From contig KL197714.1 in the NCBI GenBank assembly GCA_000697665.1, forward strand, positions 1,369,545-1,433,544: DNA of 64,000 nt, in the 5' to 3' direction. Shown piece after piece: positions 21,693-32,347 of the stretch (position 1 is the first letter of the stretch; each line of letters opens with the position of its first letter). The notes beneath the pieces are model-generated. The model was not told the DNA's origin. It was given only the letters and a program-made list of their open reading frames with translations, and searched no databases. The stretch comes from Jaapia argillacea MUCL 33604 (Eukaryota > Basidiomycota > Agaricomycetes > Jaapiales > Jaapiaceae). The position numbers and the translations under genes were made by a program.

Positions 21693-22196
21693 ATGGTCAA
21701 CTACGCTGTATCCGCCACCCGAGTTATCCCCCCACGTGTGACGAGAGCCCAAGCATGGTCAGCCCTCAAAGATGGCGCTAAGAACCCTGTAGGGTTTGGG
21801 GGAATCACTGAGAGCACTATCGTGTCGGAGAACGAAAACGGGACGGAGTTCGTTAGGAAGTTCGTGAGGATGGGGAAGGAACACACACAGGCGGTAACTC
21901 TTTTCGAGCCAACTTGGGTATGTAGTCCGTTCCCGATTTCAGCTGTGACGTTCTAAACGTTGATCTTCTTTTGTTGGTAGTACAAAGCCAAAGGGCAAGA
22001 CCCTGACTCCGAGGTGACCATCATCTTGAGTTCCGATAAGGAGGGTGTCAACTACATCACCTTCACATTCCATTGGATTCACCCTGATGTCGAGGCAGGG
22101 TCAGAGCAGGATAAGCAGATGGCAGCGCAGTATGAAGGGATAGTTAACAATGCTGCGGACAGTGCTATCAAGGCTGTTGACGATATCAAGGCCTAA
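21693..22196 (+). CDS. AtaL/DUF1857-like protein, type A
   Basis: 146 residues, exons 21693-21917 and 21981-22196 (63-nt intron). Nearly identical to the copy at 11036, with only scattered differences such as RVTRAQAWSALKDGAK in the first helix. The intron is also conserved. One START-like domain over the whole length; expected to be a small cytosolic ligand-binding protein. Followed at 276 bp by a type B gene, which reproduces the pair at 11.0-12.3 kb and points to a recent duplication. Confidence 0.85.
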
Positions 22197-22395
22197 TCTC
22201 GGGTTGGTCATAGAATGTCGAGGAACCAAGTACGATGTGGGTTTGATTGTACTCCATTGTAGCACATGTCCACCAGGAAATCGAAGCTTAGCGGTCTCAT
22301 TTACTGACTTGCTAAGACATCGAATCATCACCTCGACGCAGCCACCTGAATTACAATGACGACGACAATCGGGTTCTAAACAAACAAGCGCTCGG

Positions 22396-22401
22396 TATAA
22401 A
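22396..22401 (+). promoter_or_regulatory. TATA box of type B gene at 22472
   Basis: TATAAA after CTCGG, 71 bp before the family start codon. Confidence 0.6.
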
Positions 22402-22471
22402 GACTTCAGATGATCGATGAACTATCGTCCTGGTGCTTCGCCAAATCTCATTGCAATCAACGAAACCTACA

Positions 22472-22990
22472 ATGATCACGACTGCAGCCACTCGCACCGT
22501 TTCGCCCAAATCTCACAAAGCCAACTTTGGGAAGCTCTCAAAATCAAAGCTCGTAAACCCATCGGCTTCATTGGAGCCTTCAAAGAATGCACAGGGATTT
22601 CTGAGTATGAGAACGGGTTGGTCAGGAGAGCAGTCACTACGACGGGCACCGTCACGACAGAGGACGTCACTTTTGTCGAGCCTACCTGGGTGAGTATCGC
22701 GCTCGGCTATCCACTGTAGATAGGGAACTGAGGATTTATTTGTCGGGGTGATGGAGGTGCACTTTAAAAGTAGGGGGGATGGCAAAGAAGTGTTTAACGT
22801 CATCAGCCTGAGTACCGACGAACAGGGTCGGCTCCTCCTCACGTACTCGTTCAATAGGACGGAGCCTGGGGTGCAACCTGGGTCAGAAGAAGAGAAGGAG
22901 CTAAGCAGGAACTGGGTCAAGATCGCCGGGGGTGCCGTGGAACAGTCGATCAAGAAAGTCGAGGAGCTGGTGAAGGAAGGCAAGTTGTAG
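22472..22990 (+). CDS. AtaL/DUF1857-like protein, type B, with a 1-nt frameshift near the start
   Basis: Start ATG of MITTAATRTVSP as in its relatives. A base is missing near 22508, where CCCAACATC has become CCCAAATC; exon 1 is 218 nt instead of 219. After that the domain is intact in the next frame (QSQLWEALKIKARKPIGFIG to EPTW) and exon 2 (22757-22990) ends VEELVKEGKL. An upstream ATG at 22417 would give an open product with a foreign N-terminus. Either a young pseudogene or a base-call error. It serves as the undisturbed reference for the transposon insertion in the copy at 11835. Confidence 0.7.
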
Positions 22991-23413
22991 CTTGTAGGTT
23001 CAACTGAGGTTTTCAGCGGTTTTGGAAGAGAGGACAAACGGGGGTCACGATGGAATGATGAACCACGCATGTTTGGCTGGATAGTTTAGCATTGATCATA
23101 ACTTCTGAGAGATTGGGCCTGTCGAGCTCGACGATCGGCGAAACGGCGGTTAGGTGGATACTGTTTCGAGCTGGGCAATCTTGTGCTCTTGTATGTCTAC
23201 GAAATCTGCAACGGCGTTTGTTCTGTTGAGGCATCCGTCGAAGATTGAAATCACGTAGAAAAGATGGTTACAACGGCGAAATCTGATTGAGTATCGGAAC
23301 TTGGCAAATGCACATACATCCCCATCCCCGAACCTCCATGGGATATTCCACCATATTCGATGCCATTCGGGAGTGTTGATACATTCCGGATGGTATCATT
23401 ATCCAACAGTACC
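22991..23413. other. convergent spacer, duplicated
   Basis: 3' flank shared with 17316-17540 at its left end and with the flank of family X copy 2 at its right end. No gene seen. Confidence 0.5.
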
Positions 23414-25756
23414 CTACCATGGGCAAGGGTCGCTGGGGCGAAAGCTGAGAACGCTGTCGAAATCACGACTGAGAGAAGCACTTACCCCCAGTAATATGCC
23501 TGTGTTCCATCCTGCTGAGGTCTCGCCATCAAAACGTACAGCGGACCGGCTGAGATCGCAGAGATTACGTCGGGGACAACTAAATCCTGCGCTAGGGAGA
23601 AGATGATCTTCGAACCCCGAGTCTTCTCGAGAATACATGCAATCAGCTCCTCGGGTTCGTCCTCGCTCGGTTTAGTCGTAACAGGGCGATAGAGGGAGCT
23701 GATAGAAGGAACATGAGAAGCCTTGACCCATCCTACATAGTGGCTGTCGATATAGAGTGCCAGATCGTCTTCGTACTGCCGCTCGTACCCCATACGCGAG
23801 CTGGACCAGAAAACCTGCCGCATATTCAGTGAGGTAAATGCGAGGATTCGAGTGGAATTAAATTGACCTTCTTTTTGCCTCGAGAGTTTGGCTGGAGGGG
23901 GTCATCGATGCAAATACCCTCACATATCGTCGCATACCAGAAGGTGTGCGGTTTTTTGAAGGCTCGCTTCTTGTACCAGGCTTCAAGGCTGAGTTTGATA
24001 GCAAGTGCAGACGCTCGGCTTGATTGATCTCCATTATCGACAATCATGCCGAGGATGCCAAGTATCTCATCGTAGCAATCGACGTCTTCGTCGGCCACTT
24101 GAATTACATCTTCGACCGAACATTCTGAACTGAAATTCGGTGAAACCTAGTTAGAATGTGAATGCACAAGGAAGAGTGACGAATACATACTTCACAGCAA
24201 TGGTGACAAGCTGCCGACAAAGTGATGTCCTGATCTTGGGAGGCAATCGACGACTCGGCATATCCCACGGCTCAGAAGATATATTGTGGTAGAAATCATG
24301 GCGTGCTTCGCCCGGCTTGAACATCCATTGTCGAAGGAAAGCACCCCAAAGAGAAAAGAATGATCCTGCAAATAATTCTACGAGCGATGGCCATTCCAAA
24401 TTCCTTGTTGTACTACGATGTTGAATCTGGGTTGGGGCCACGGAGTGCTTCGGCAGCTTCGAACGGATCTCTGGGGTAAGTAGTGCGGCGAGATAGTTCT
24501 TGTTCGGTAAGATTCGATTGATGATTCGGTCCGCAGATTCGCCGGCTGGAAGAGGGGGAAATGAGCTGATGTTCAGCCAGATAGAGTGCCGTCCTTACTA
24601 CCAACAGTGTCGAAATATGATTGACACACCGGGACCACATAGCAATCCCAGAGTTGAGCACCACAGATATCAGAGCACACCGACGCAAATTGTGAGAGGA
24701 TGCGAGAGTATATGTGGCTGAGAATAGGATCGTCGCTCTGGGAAAGCTCGGCCCATTGATAAACAACTTCAGGCTTTATAGCATCCAACAAAGTGGGGTG
24801 GGCGTGAACGATCCGTTCCAGGTTCGAAATCCGGAGACCTGCGAGGATCTGATGTTCTGACACCCTAGAAGCCGGTACATAAAAAAGCTCATGCGGGGGG
24901 AGAAGGTTCGGACCCACGTTGTGAATTGAATCAAGGAAGCAATAGAATTTGCACGATGGTCAGGAAGCAATCCAGGGCCAGTGCGACCTCCACAGTCCAG
25001 GCTCTGGATGACTGTGAGGATCTCGCTTTCTGACAACGATACAAGTGCGCGTCTTGACGGGGCGAGCAATAAATCCCGCTGTGGGTGACGGCGAGGTAGA
25101 GAGAGTAATTGATCTTGTTGCTTTTCAAGGATGTCGAAGACGCCAAGGTCAAGAAAGATGGACCGGGCCCGAGGATCGGCACATATGATGGTTGTGATGT
25201 AATACAATGCTAGAAACTGGTTGTTGGGGTTATTGTCTCTGCGGGAAAAATCAGAACAAAATGGAGTCGACTGGAAAGTAACGCACAGGAGATAATCTAC
25301 CAGCTTCCGATAATACGTGGGTAGTCGAGCTTGGATTTTGGAGACCGACTCTCCGGAACTCGCTGATGTGGTGGAATGTGATAGCGCGATGGGAATGAGA
25401 GACCTGAATGGCCGAGGAGCTTGAAGAAGGGAACGATGGTGGCGTTCTGCACCAGATAGACCATCAATAATATCCTCCATAACAGCATTCGGTCCAATCC
25501 GAAGTCGTTCTGCAACACTTCCCGCAGCTATTTCCAACTTCTTGCCCGCCTTCCCAATCCACTTTCCGATCGTATACCCAGGCCCAGGGTTGTCCGAGAG
25601 AGTAGACGTGCTCGCCGTTTCGAGCTCAAAACAATCGTCCGGATCGCGGTTGGCATTCAGCAAGTTGAACACGTCCCTCGCTGGAATCGAAAACATCGGC
25701 TCATCGTATGTCTTGCCCTTCTCCTGGCCATTGTGTGGGTGCCTGTGGGGAGACAT
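23414..25756 (-). CDS. family X protein, copy 3 (unrecognised, multi-exon)
   Basis: Start ATG of MSPHRHPHNGQEKG (the frame is open 33 codons upstream, but siblings begin here). Exon 1 25287-25756 has NPGPGYTIGKWIGKAGKKLE. The first intron (25239-25286, 48 nt) is in frame and free of stops, so retention is possible. Later exons give ICADPRARSIFLDLGVFDIL, LLLAPSRRALVSL, EHQILAGLRISNLERIVH, SLWGAFLRQWMFKPGEAR, DEDVDCYDEILG and RPQQDGTQAYYWG, and the last (23414-23432) DPCPW. Very close to copy 2. No known domain; the absence of a signal peptide suggests a cytosolic or nuclear protein. Unlike copies 1 and 2, no AtaL-like pair lies upstream of it. Confidence 0.7.
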
Positions 25757-26407
25757 TTGAGTACGATGGTGAGCTGCAAGTATGCACCAGTGTTGGGCCT
25801 TGATGATTTGAATGTCGTTGAGCACAGTTTGATAGAACCCGGCCCGGCCTCTCACAGGGAACGTTGCGCAGCCACTTAAGAATAGAAGACCAGATATCGC
25901 AGCTCATCCCGAGGCTCTCAAGAGGGGAATTCGGATCAGCCCGAATAACATCTTCTTGTTGAAGACTTGACTCAGTCGTGCAGTGCAGAACGCCGAGGGA
26001 CTAGGTAACGAGCCTGTGCTAGCACTCAACATGTCCCGTAGAATCTGAAGTCGAACCGTAGCGAGCTCTAAGATAGCTTGACTGGCGTGACAAACGCGGA
26101 GCAATATTGGGGTATGAATGCGATAGACAAAGGACCGAGTCGGAGGGGCCAGCAAGCCACGGTGGCACACGACACATAGAAGCAGATAACGACAAACCCA
26201 CACCACGTCCTGCAAGCCGACTTGTGAAGACGAGGATGTCAACTTCAACACACGACGGGTGCGAACTACATGATTAGGGATAAGGGTAGGGACCCTTGCC
26301 TCATCTCCACTAAAATGTGCACGTTCCGGTCACTATAGTATCGTCCGTCTCTGACCAAGGTATAAGTGAAAGAGAGTGAACGACCACCTCCCCGACTACA
26401 TTGCAGT
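25757..26407. other. spacer with diverged family X upstream flank
   Basis: The first 250 bp resemble the regions upstream of copies 1 and 2. The rest shows no gene and no repeat. Confidence 0.4.
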
Positions 26408-27592
26408 CTAGTCATCGTTAGGTGTCGTACAATACACAGCATAGTCCATTTGCCTCAGCAAAATCAGCCCAATGGGCGCAATAGTCTCAGCTCCAGGATC
26501 ATTCCTCCCGATGCAGACCTTCAATAATGTGCAGTCACTCCTCCGGGTGACGTCTGTCCTCAACACGGTTCTGCCGTTCCCATCCTTCAATATCACATTC
26601 GGTGCGTAACTGCCGAAAGTCCACCGCTTATCGACAGCACGGAGACTCGTGGACGAATTATCCCGCGAGTCGGCGAGGTTGAAAGAGAGGTAGTCGTTCG
26701 CAGGGTTGAATGATCCTGATATGCATGGTGTGGTAGTGGTGTTTCCCGTAGCAGGGGACGTGCAGTTCCCTGTGATGGTGTTACTGATGAAGTCATAGCC
26801 GATGCTATGGACCGAGGGGTAGCGAGGGTCAGATTCATTCGCGGAGAGGGTCGAGGAGTCGACGGTACGTAGTCCGAACGACCAGAAGTCCGCCGACTGC
26901 TGGAAGATGTCGTAGGAATATACGGGGTTATTGTAGAGGTAGTAGTGAGCGACGTTTGGATAATAAGGCGGGGCGTCATAACCCTGGGCATCAATGATGA
27001 CTGAGATTGGGTAGCCATCGCATCCATGGTCCCATGCCCACTACAAGTCAGACGTGATCGTCAAGTTCTGAGAGGTGCAGTGAATGGAACTTGGAAACTT
27101 ACCTTCTCCGCCACTGACAGTCCGACGAAAGGTCCGAAGAACGGACATAAGATCATGAGCACAGCAACTGGGAACATGACGAAAATGTTCCAGAAAGTCC
27201 ACAACGTATTCAACAACGTCGACTTTCCATACCCACTGGACACTCCTCCCGAAAAGAAGTAGGCCCAGAAGGGGATCATGTTGACGAGACCCCAGACGAA
27301 GCCGAACATGAACATCATAACTTCATACCCCGTCCAACCGCTCTGGGTTTTGTTGATGGCGTTGTGGGGGTTAGGATGTATTTCGGCTTGAACATCTGGA
27401 AAAAAGGGCATGAGTAGGATTCGCCAGTGGCGAATGCCAGGGAGACGTACAGAAGTAAATCCATGCTGCGTCCCCACAGTTGATTGCCAGCCAAAGCTGC
27501 GAGCGAAGATGTGAGCCTCGGCAGAGTCAACGAGGAGAAGAAAATCTCACAAAGACTAGGATAAACCCACAGGTTACCGAACCACTCGCCAT
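26408..27592 (-). CDS. predicted membrane protein, four exons (intact copy)
   Basis: 337 residues; exons 27551-27592, 27451-27496, 27103-27395 and 26408-27040, total 1014 nt. The N-terminal half has about three hydrophobic segments (around LVFLWLAINCGDAAWIYFY, MMFMFGFVWGLVNMIPFWAY, and IFVMFPVAVLMILCPFFG). The C-terminal half is soluble, rich in Tyr, Asn, Ser and Thr, with paired cysteines and several N-x-S/T sites (for example NCT and NTT), and so is probably outside the cell or luminal. The first in-frame ATG was chosen; the copy at 62.8 kb begins at the same place. I do not recognise the family. The protein may anchor a surface domain. The inverted relative at 62837 is decayed. Confidence 0.75.
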
Positions 27593-28753
27593 TATCTCGG
27601 AGCGTTGTCGAAGAATGGACAGGAATGTGGGGGTGGTAGAAACGATGTCAAGTGGGGTTGCTCTGACTCGTGCTGAGGGAAGGCAAGTCGGGTGATTTCC
27701 AATGGTGGTGTCGGTGGTGGAGAGGTATCTGGGCCCATCGAGTATTTATATGATTCCTACGAAACTGTAGAGTCAGCGCGATGGCTGTACACCTTGAAGA
27801 CTCCGAAAAGGGTCTAGAATGGGAAAGCATGGATAGCAGCTGTACTTGTGGCCCCGAATCCAGGAACCGCGTCCAATGCAAGTGCACTGCAGTTGCCCTC
27901 GAACAGCTCCACGTTCTGTGCACAGCCCAAATGATGGTCGGAAAACACGAGGATCAAACGTTCAAGGCACGAAGCTGAGCGAGCTGGACTGTGTGATTCG
28001 AGGGATTGCGAGTCGTTTCCGTGGCATCCGTCAAGTTTCCGTCGGGTTATCTACCATAGGTGCCACTCACTAATTTCTCCACTGTGGGCGGGTTGCTATG
28101 GTAACTCACGGATAGCGTCTGTTCTTTTCTCTCGGTGCTACTTAGCTGGTCATTGACCCCGCGGGTCGGGGAGGACGCTGGCAGTATGCTTGCAATTGTA
28201 CGACGACGCTCATGCATAGTACAGAAAAGTTCATAACTGAGCGAGTCTGATGGCTATGTTCGTCACGTCGTCACACCATCACGACGACCACGTGGGGCGG
28301 TGCTCTGCTGAACAAATGGACGATCGGGGCGAAAGTCGTTGCATTGACACCCAACACCGGCATGCCACCAATCTCTCCGACCTCAAGGTCAGCTCACAGC
28401 CGGATGCGAGTGTAAATGATTAATCGTGAGTTTCCATAACAACAGCAGCGGACCTTTGTTAATCGCAGGCTGTACTTATAGCCCTTCGTGAGGAGAGATA
28501 TTCGAGTGGCCCGTATGGAGCGAGGCGCAATCAGTTCCGTGATATGACCCCCACTGGCGCTCGCGGGTCCCTCGTGGATTTCCTCGCCCAAGTCATCCAC
28601 GTTTTCGTAGAACTCGAGAAGGCATTGTTTTCAATTACTATCTCGATATAGGGTTCAGATAACCCCCCTGGTATTGCCACATCCCCCTACTTCATCCGCC
28701 TTTTCGAACCTCAATACATAGAAGCTCCCGGTTTCCCCCACGTTCACCTCTTT
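27593..28753. other. 1.2 kb intergenic region
   Basis: No supported gene. Open frames at 27780-28070 overlap each other in different frames and lack homology. Contains the upstream flank of the membrane-protein gene and the downstream flank of hydrophobin 1. Confidence 0.4.
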
Positions 28754-29208
28754 TCAAAGGGTAATAGGGACACAGCCAAGGGAGATGAGACCGCCCTGTC
28801 ATGAAAGCAGGCGATGGTGAGCACATTTTCGCAACCATCCCATCACTTCCACTCACAAACGAATTGTTTTCGCAGCAAACGGGAGAAGCGGTGCAAGCAC
28901 CTCCGTTTCCGACACCAAGGACGCTGATCGGGGAGCAGGTCAAACCCACGAGGCCTGTGATTCCGGAAAGGTCAATGCCAAGGAGCCCTGCGAGTGAGGT
29001 GACACCTAAGGAGGTCGACTACAGATTCACAGTCAGACCGTCGAGGAATTCCTTGTGGGTGAAATTGACTTACGTCCTGAACGGAGTTGCAACAGTTCAA
29101 GGTACCGACGTTGCATTGGGAAGTCTGCCTGACCTCCATATCGGCAGTGGGCATGGCGGTCGCAAGGATAGCAGAAACGGTCAAGGCGACGAAAGCACGG
29201 GAGAACAT
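28754..29208 (-). CDS. class I hydrophobin 1
   Basis: 112 residues; exons 29074-29208, 28857-29018 and 28754-28795 (introns 55 and 61 nt). [20 protein letters not shown] is a secretion signal. The mature part has the eight-cysteine pattern of hydrophobins: SQC, then LNCC, LTC, GAC, SPVCC and a last LGC in [13 protein letters not shown]. Hydrophobins are secreted, assemble at air-water interfaces and coat aerial hyphae, spores and fruit bodies. The start was chosen at the signal peptide; the frame is open further upstream. A TATA box lies 73 bp upstream. A paralogue with the same intron positions is at 58285. Confidence 0.95.
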
Positions 29209-29280
29209 GTTTGTAAGTGTGGAGATGCTGAACGACTTTGAGGTGTTCGACTGGAGTTCTGAGTTGAAACTGTACTCTCT

Positions 29281-29286
29281 TTTATA
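29281..29286 (-). promoter_or_regulatory. TATA box of hydrophobin 1
   Basis: TATAAA on the minus strand (TTTATA on plus), about 75 bp before the ATG. The same element is at the same distance in hydrophobin 2. Confidence 0.65.
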
Positions 29287-30819
29287 CACCCAGAAGGTTT
29301 CCTTTGACGTCCAATTGGAACCTGGCGGATGCCTGACCGTAATGTGTTCCGTTCAATTTTGACGTTCGTGGATATAATTCGGCTCTCCCTATCGCCCTGC
29401 GCACGAGGTTGCATCGACATCAGTTCCGACTGTCGAGTTCGAGAGAAATGCCTTGAATCTGGTAAGCTTCCTGCGCCCAAAGTCCGAAAACTTCTCATCC
29501 ACTTGCTGCTCGTCAGACACTCAAATTTGAGGTAACGTGAGGAGGCCACGCGCGCGACTGAGTGGGTCTGCGGGCTCCCGTCAAGTTTGTGCTTTCTCGT
29601 CTCGAGGATGTCTTCAAGTTAGTCGCCCTACATCCTGGCCCGGGGTCGTAATCTTCTTCTCGCCGCCGTCCCATTACATCCTGGCCTTGGTGGTGATAAT
29701 AGTTCTAATTGACGAGCCGGCAAAGATCTGCATATGACCTTATGTGTCGTGTCAGGCTGTCTGTCTTTGCTTCCCAACCCTCGCCCCCCATCACCTTGGC
29801 CCACCTTGGCGCTTCTCATGTTCGTGACATCGTGTGTTCCTCTTTCCCTGTCTTTCCTCGCTGTTCCAGTAAATTCGCTGGAAATACGACATTTCCGGTC
29901 ATTCGCATCTCGTAGGGTCACCTGAAGAAGGTCACGAATCCACTCAAGTGATACGGCATCTTTCTCACAGGCACTTACTAGACAAGACGTACACACCGAA
30001 GGCTTTCCCGAAGTACTCCTCAGGCACGCTTTGGAGAATTACCGTAACTCTCCAATTCACTGACATTCTCACTCTTGACCGCTGCGAAGTTGAAGTTACC
30101 TGAGTGGCTGTTGGCTTCGACGAAAAGGGGTTCGATGCTTCAACTTACGGTATTGCTGGTGACGGAAACTCGGTGTAGGAACACTGCTTGACGATAACCC
30201 CTCCCAGCAGCAGGATCCGATCGGTCAGTCTATGAATTCCTACGACTCTACATTCATTTGTTCTCAGACTACAGCTCGTTCATTTTAAGTATAATCCACA
30301 ACTCTTGGCAGTGTTATTTGCCCTATTTTGCCAGTTTCGTGATCAAACACATGTGGGTCAGTGTCATTTGGGCCACTCACGTCGAGGAAGACATGGGACA
30401 ACCTAATCCGATTTAGGGCTACGGGTCTTATAGTCTCAAAGCTCCTCCTCTCTAGCTCTAGCGTCCGCCCTTAGGCCTTGGGGTCTCACTCTTCCATCCA
30501 CTCGCTCTCCCGTGAACTCAATTGGTCCTTTCGTTGTCTCGCATAAAGTACCCAGAAGATCTACCTTCCCGAACAACTATTGGCCCCACAAGCTCAAAGC
30601 CATCGGATAATCTTGGAGCACAACCTTGCCCTCGACCCAACATAACATCTCGTTCCGGATCTCCAACTTGTTCATAAAGCCACTCGGCGGTCTCGCAACC
30701 GGATGGTCAGCAGCGGACCTACAGCAATGTTCGTATTCGATTAGTCAATGTATTGTTAGACGCTTCAAGGGTACTGGACGCATCGCATTGAAGGAGGATG
30801 AATTATGGGGAGAAGACAT
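29287..30819. other. 1.5 kb region upstream of hydrophobin 1
   Basis: No gene is supported. Roughly 29287-30200 is similar, with gaps, to 58819-59650 upstream of hydrophobin 2, so promoter and distal flank were duplicated with the gene. 30200-30819 shows nothing recognisable. Confidence 0.5.
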
Positions 30820-31998
30820 CTAAGCTTCGCCAAGGGTGATATGACGACTCTTGATCCTATATTCCCTCAACCACGCGTACTTCTTCAACGCCGTCTCCCT
30901 ACTAGCCCCCGTCTTCTGACTCGCCGAAACCAAGCTATCTTCAACCCTCTTCAAACTCCACTTCACCCACATCGGCTCCTTCCTCCTCGCTCTATCCACA
31001 CTCTTAACTGGCACAAACGTTGGCTTCGCCTTCTTGAGAAGTCCTTCCAAACTGGGAACCAAACTCTTCGCAACGACGAGGGCGCTTTGTTTGTCACGAT
31101 GTTCTTTCTTGCTGTTTGCGTACTTGTAACAAGCAGACATGAGCATCGAGCAGGAGACTAGGTCTTTTGAGATTGGAGGAAGTTTGTAGAGAGAGAAGAG
31201 GGCCGATAGGGCGATCGTGTTGGATAGTGGGGTTGTAAGGTGGAGAGAGTGGAGGAGCCGACGGGCAGTTGGGAGTTGTGTGAGGGATAGGCCGTATTTG
31301 ACCTTGTCGGAGAACACATCTAGAGCGAGGGTGGGGCATTTGAGCTCCTCGCAGCGACCTTAGCAGTCACGAACCATCAGTTCACGAAACTCCTCGAGCG
31401 GTGAGGTGATTGATGAACTCACGAACGAATTGTTCGGCGTGGGTTTGGGTGAACACCTTTCCCATCGCCTTCCATGCCGGGAACATCTCAACAACCTGCT
31501 CCATCTGTTCCTTCGTACTAGCCAGGTCCCAAAGATGGTTCCAAGCGCTATCCCTGATTTGTTCCCTCCTAATCGCCCGTCTCTTGCCAATTCTGTCGGA
31601 AACGTATTGTCGGAGGTCATTGAACTTCTTGAGACGTTCTTCTGGGGTGAGTCTCTTGCGTGGGGGCTTTGTAGAGACGGGGGAGTCGATGGGGTAGCGG
31701 GATGCCCCCTGCGCGGCGGACTTGCTTGGCTTGGGAGGAATTGGGGTTGCGCTGCCGAAGAGGTCACCCATATTGGTTGTGGCTTCAGGTTCCTCGTCAG
31801 GGAAGAGGGAGTCCATGTCCATCTGTTTTTTCTTTTTGCATACTGTTCAAGTTCAAAGTTCGGGTCAAAATGGATGAGATTTTGGCGTGATGGAGGAGAC
31901 TTACGCGCCGGGGTGGTGTGAAGGCCTCGTCGGGTAGCTAAAGAGAGAATAGCTGCTTTGGAATGCCATGTCCGGCTGGCATGAACGAGCAGAGACAT
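30820..31998 (-). CDS. predicted mitochondrial protein
   Basis: 350 residues; exons 31905-31998, 31423-31842 and 30820-31358 (introns 62 and 64 nt; total 1053 nt keeps the frame). The N-terminus MSLLVHASRTWHSKAAIL, followed by RRGLHTTPA, is a good mitochondrial targeting sequence. Then come an acidic part, a basic helix-rich region (PEERLKKFNDLRQYVSDRIG) and a helical C-terminal half (QFVRRCEELKCPTLALDVFS; LPTARRLLHSLH), which resembles alpha-helical repeat proteins of mitochondrial translation or RNA metabolism. I cannot name the family firmly. It looks like a conserved single-copy gene, unlike its neighbours. Confidence 0.75.
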
Positions 31999-32347
31999 GG
32001 TCAAGCCAGATTTTCGGAGCTTTCAGAAGTTCCGGACAGCGAAGGCTAGAGTCTATTGGGGACCGGTCTATGGACCGTGGACCAAGAGACCATTCGCCAC
32101 CGTTCAGCGTTCAACGTTCAACGACAACCACACTTTGACAATGACCCTTCGTGAGCGTATTCGATATCTAAAGCTCAGAATTAAGCTATGCTTTTACTCC
32201 GTGTCTTCCGCCTCCTTTTATCCCCTCCACAAGCATGGGCGCTTATCTTCGCCTGAAATGGGATGACTTCTCGAACTGCCCCGGTGCGAACAGCCACCAG
32301 CCTGATGCTGTTGAAAACCACTGTCTCCAACTTACTCTCTTTTTCCT
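31999..32347. other. divergent promoter region
   Basis: 349 bp between the starts of the mitochondrial-protein gene and family X copy 4. No gene seen. Confidence 0.4.

Noticed and set aside
26593-27027. Ser/Thr-rich minus-strand frame starting MDAMATQSQ
   Set aside because: A shadow of exon 4 of the membrane-protein gene. The same shadow occurs in the decayed copy at 63371, while the real frame ends with the conserved YCTTP end.
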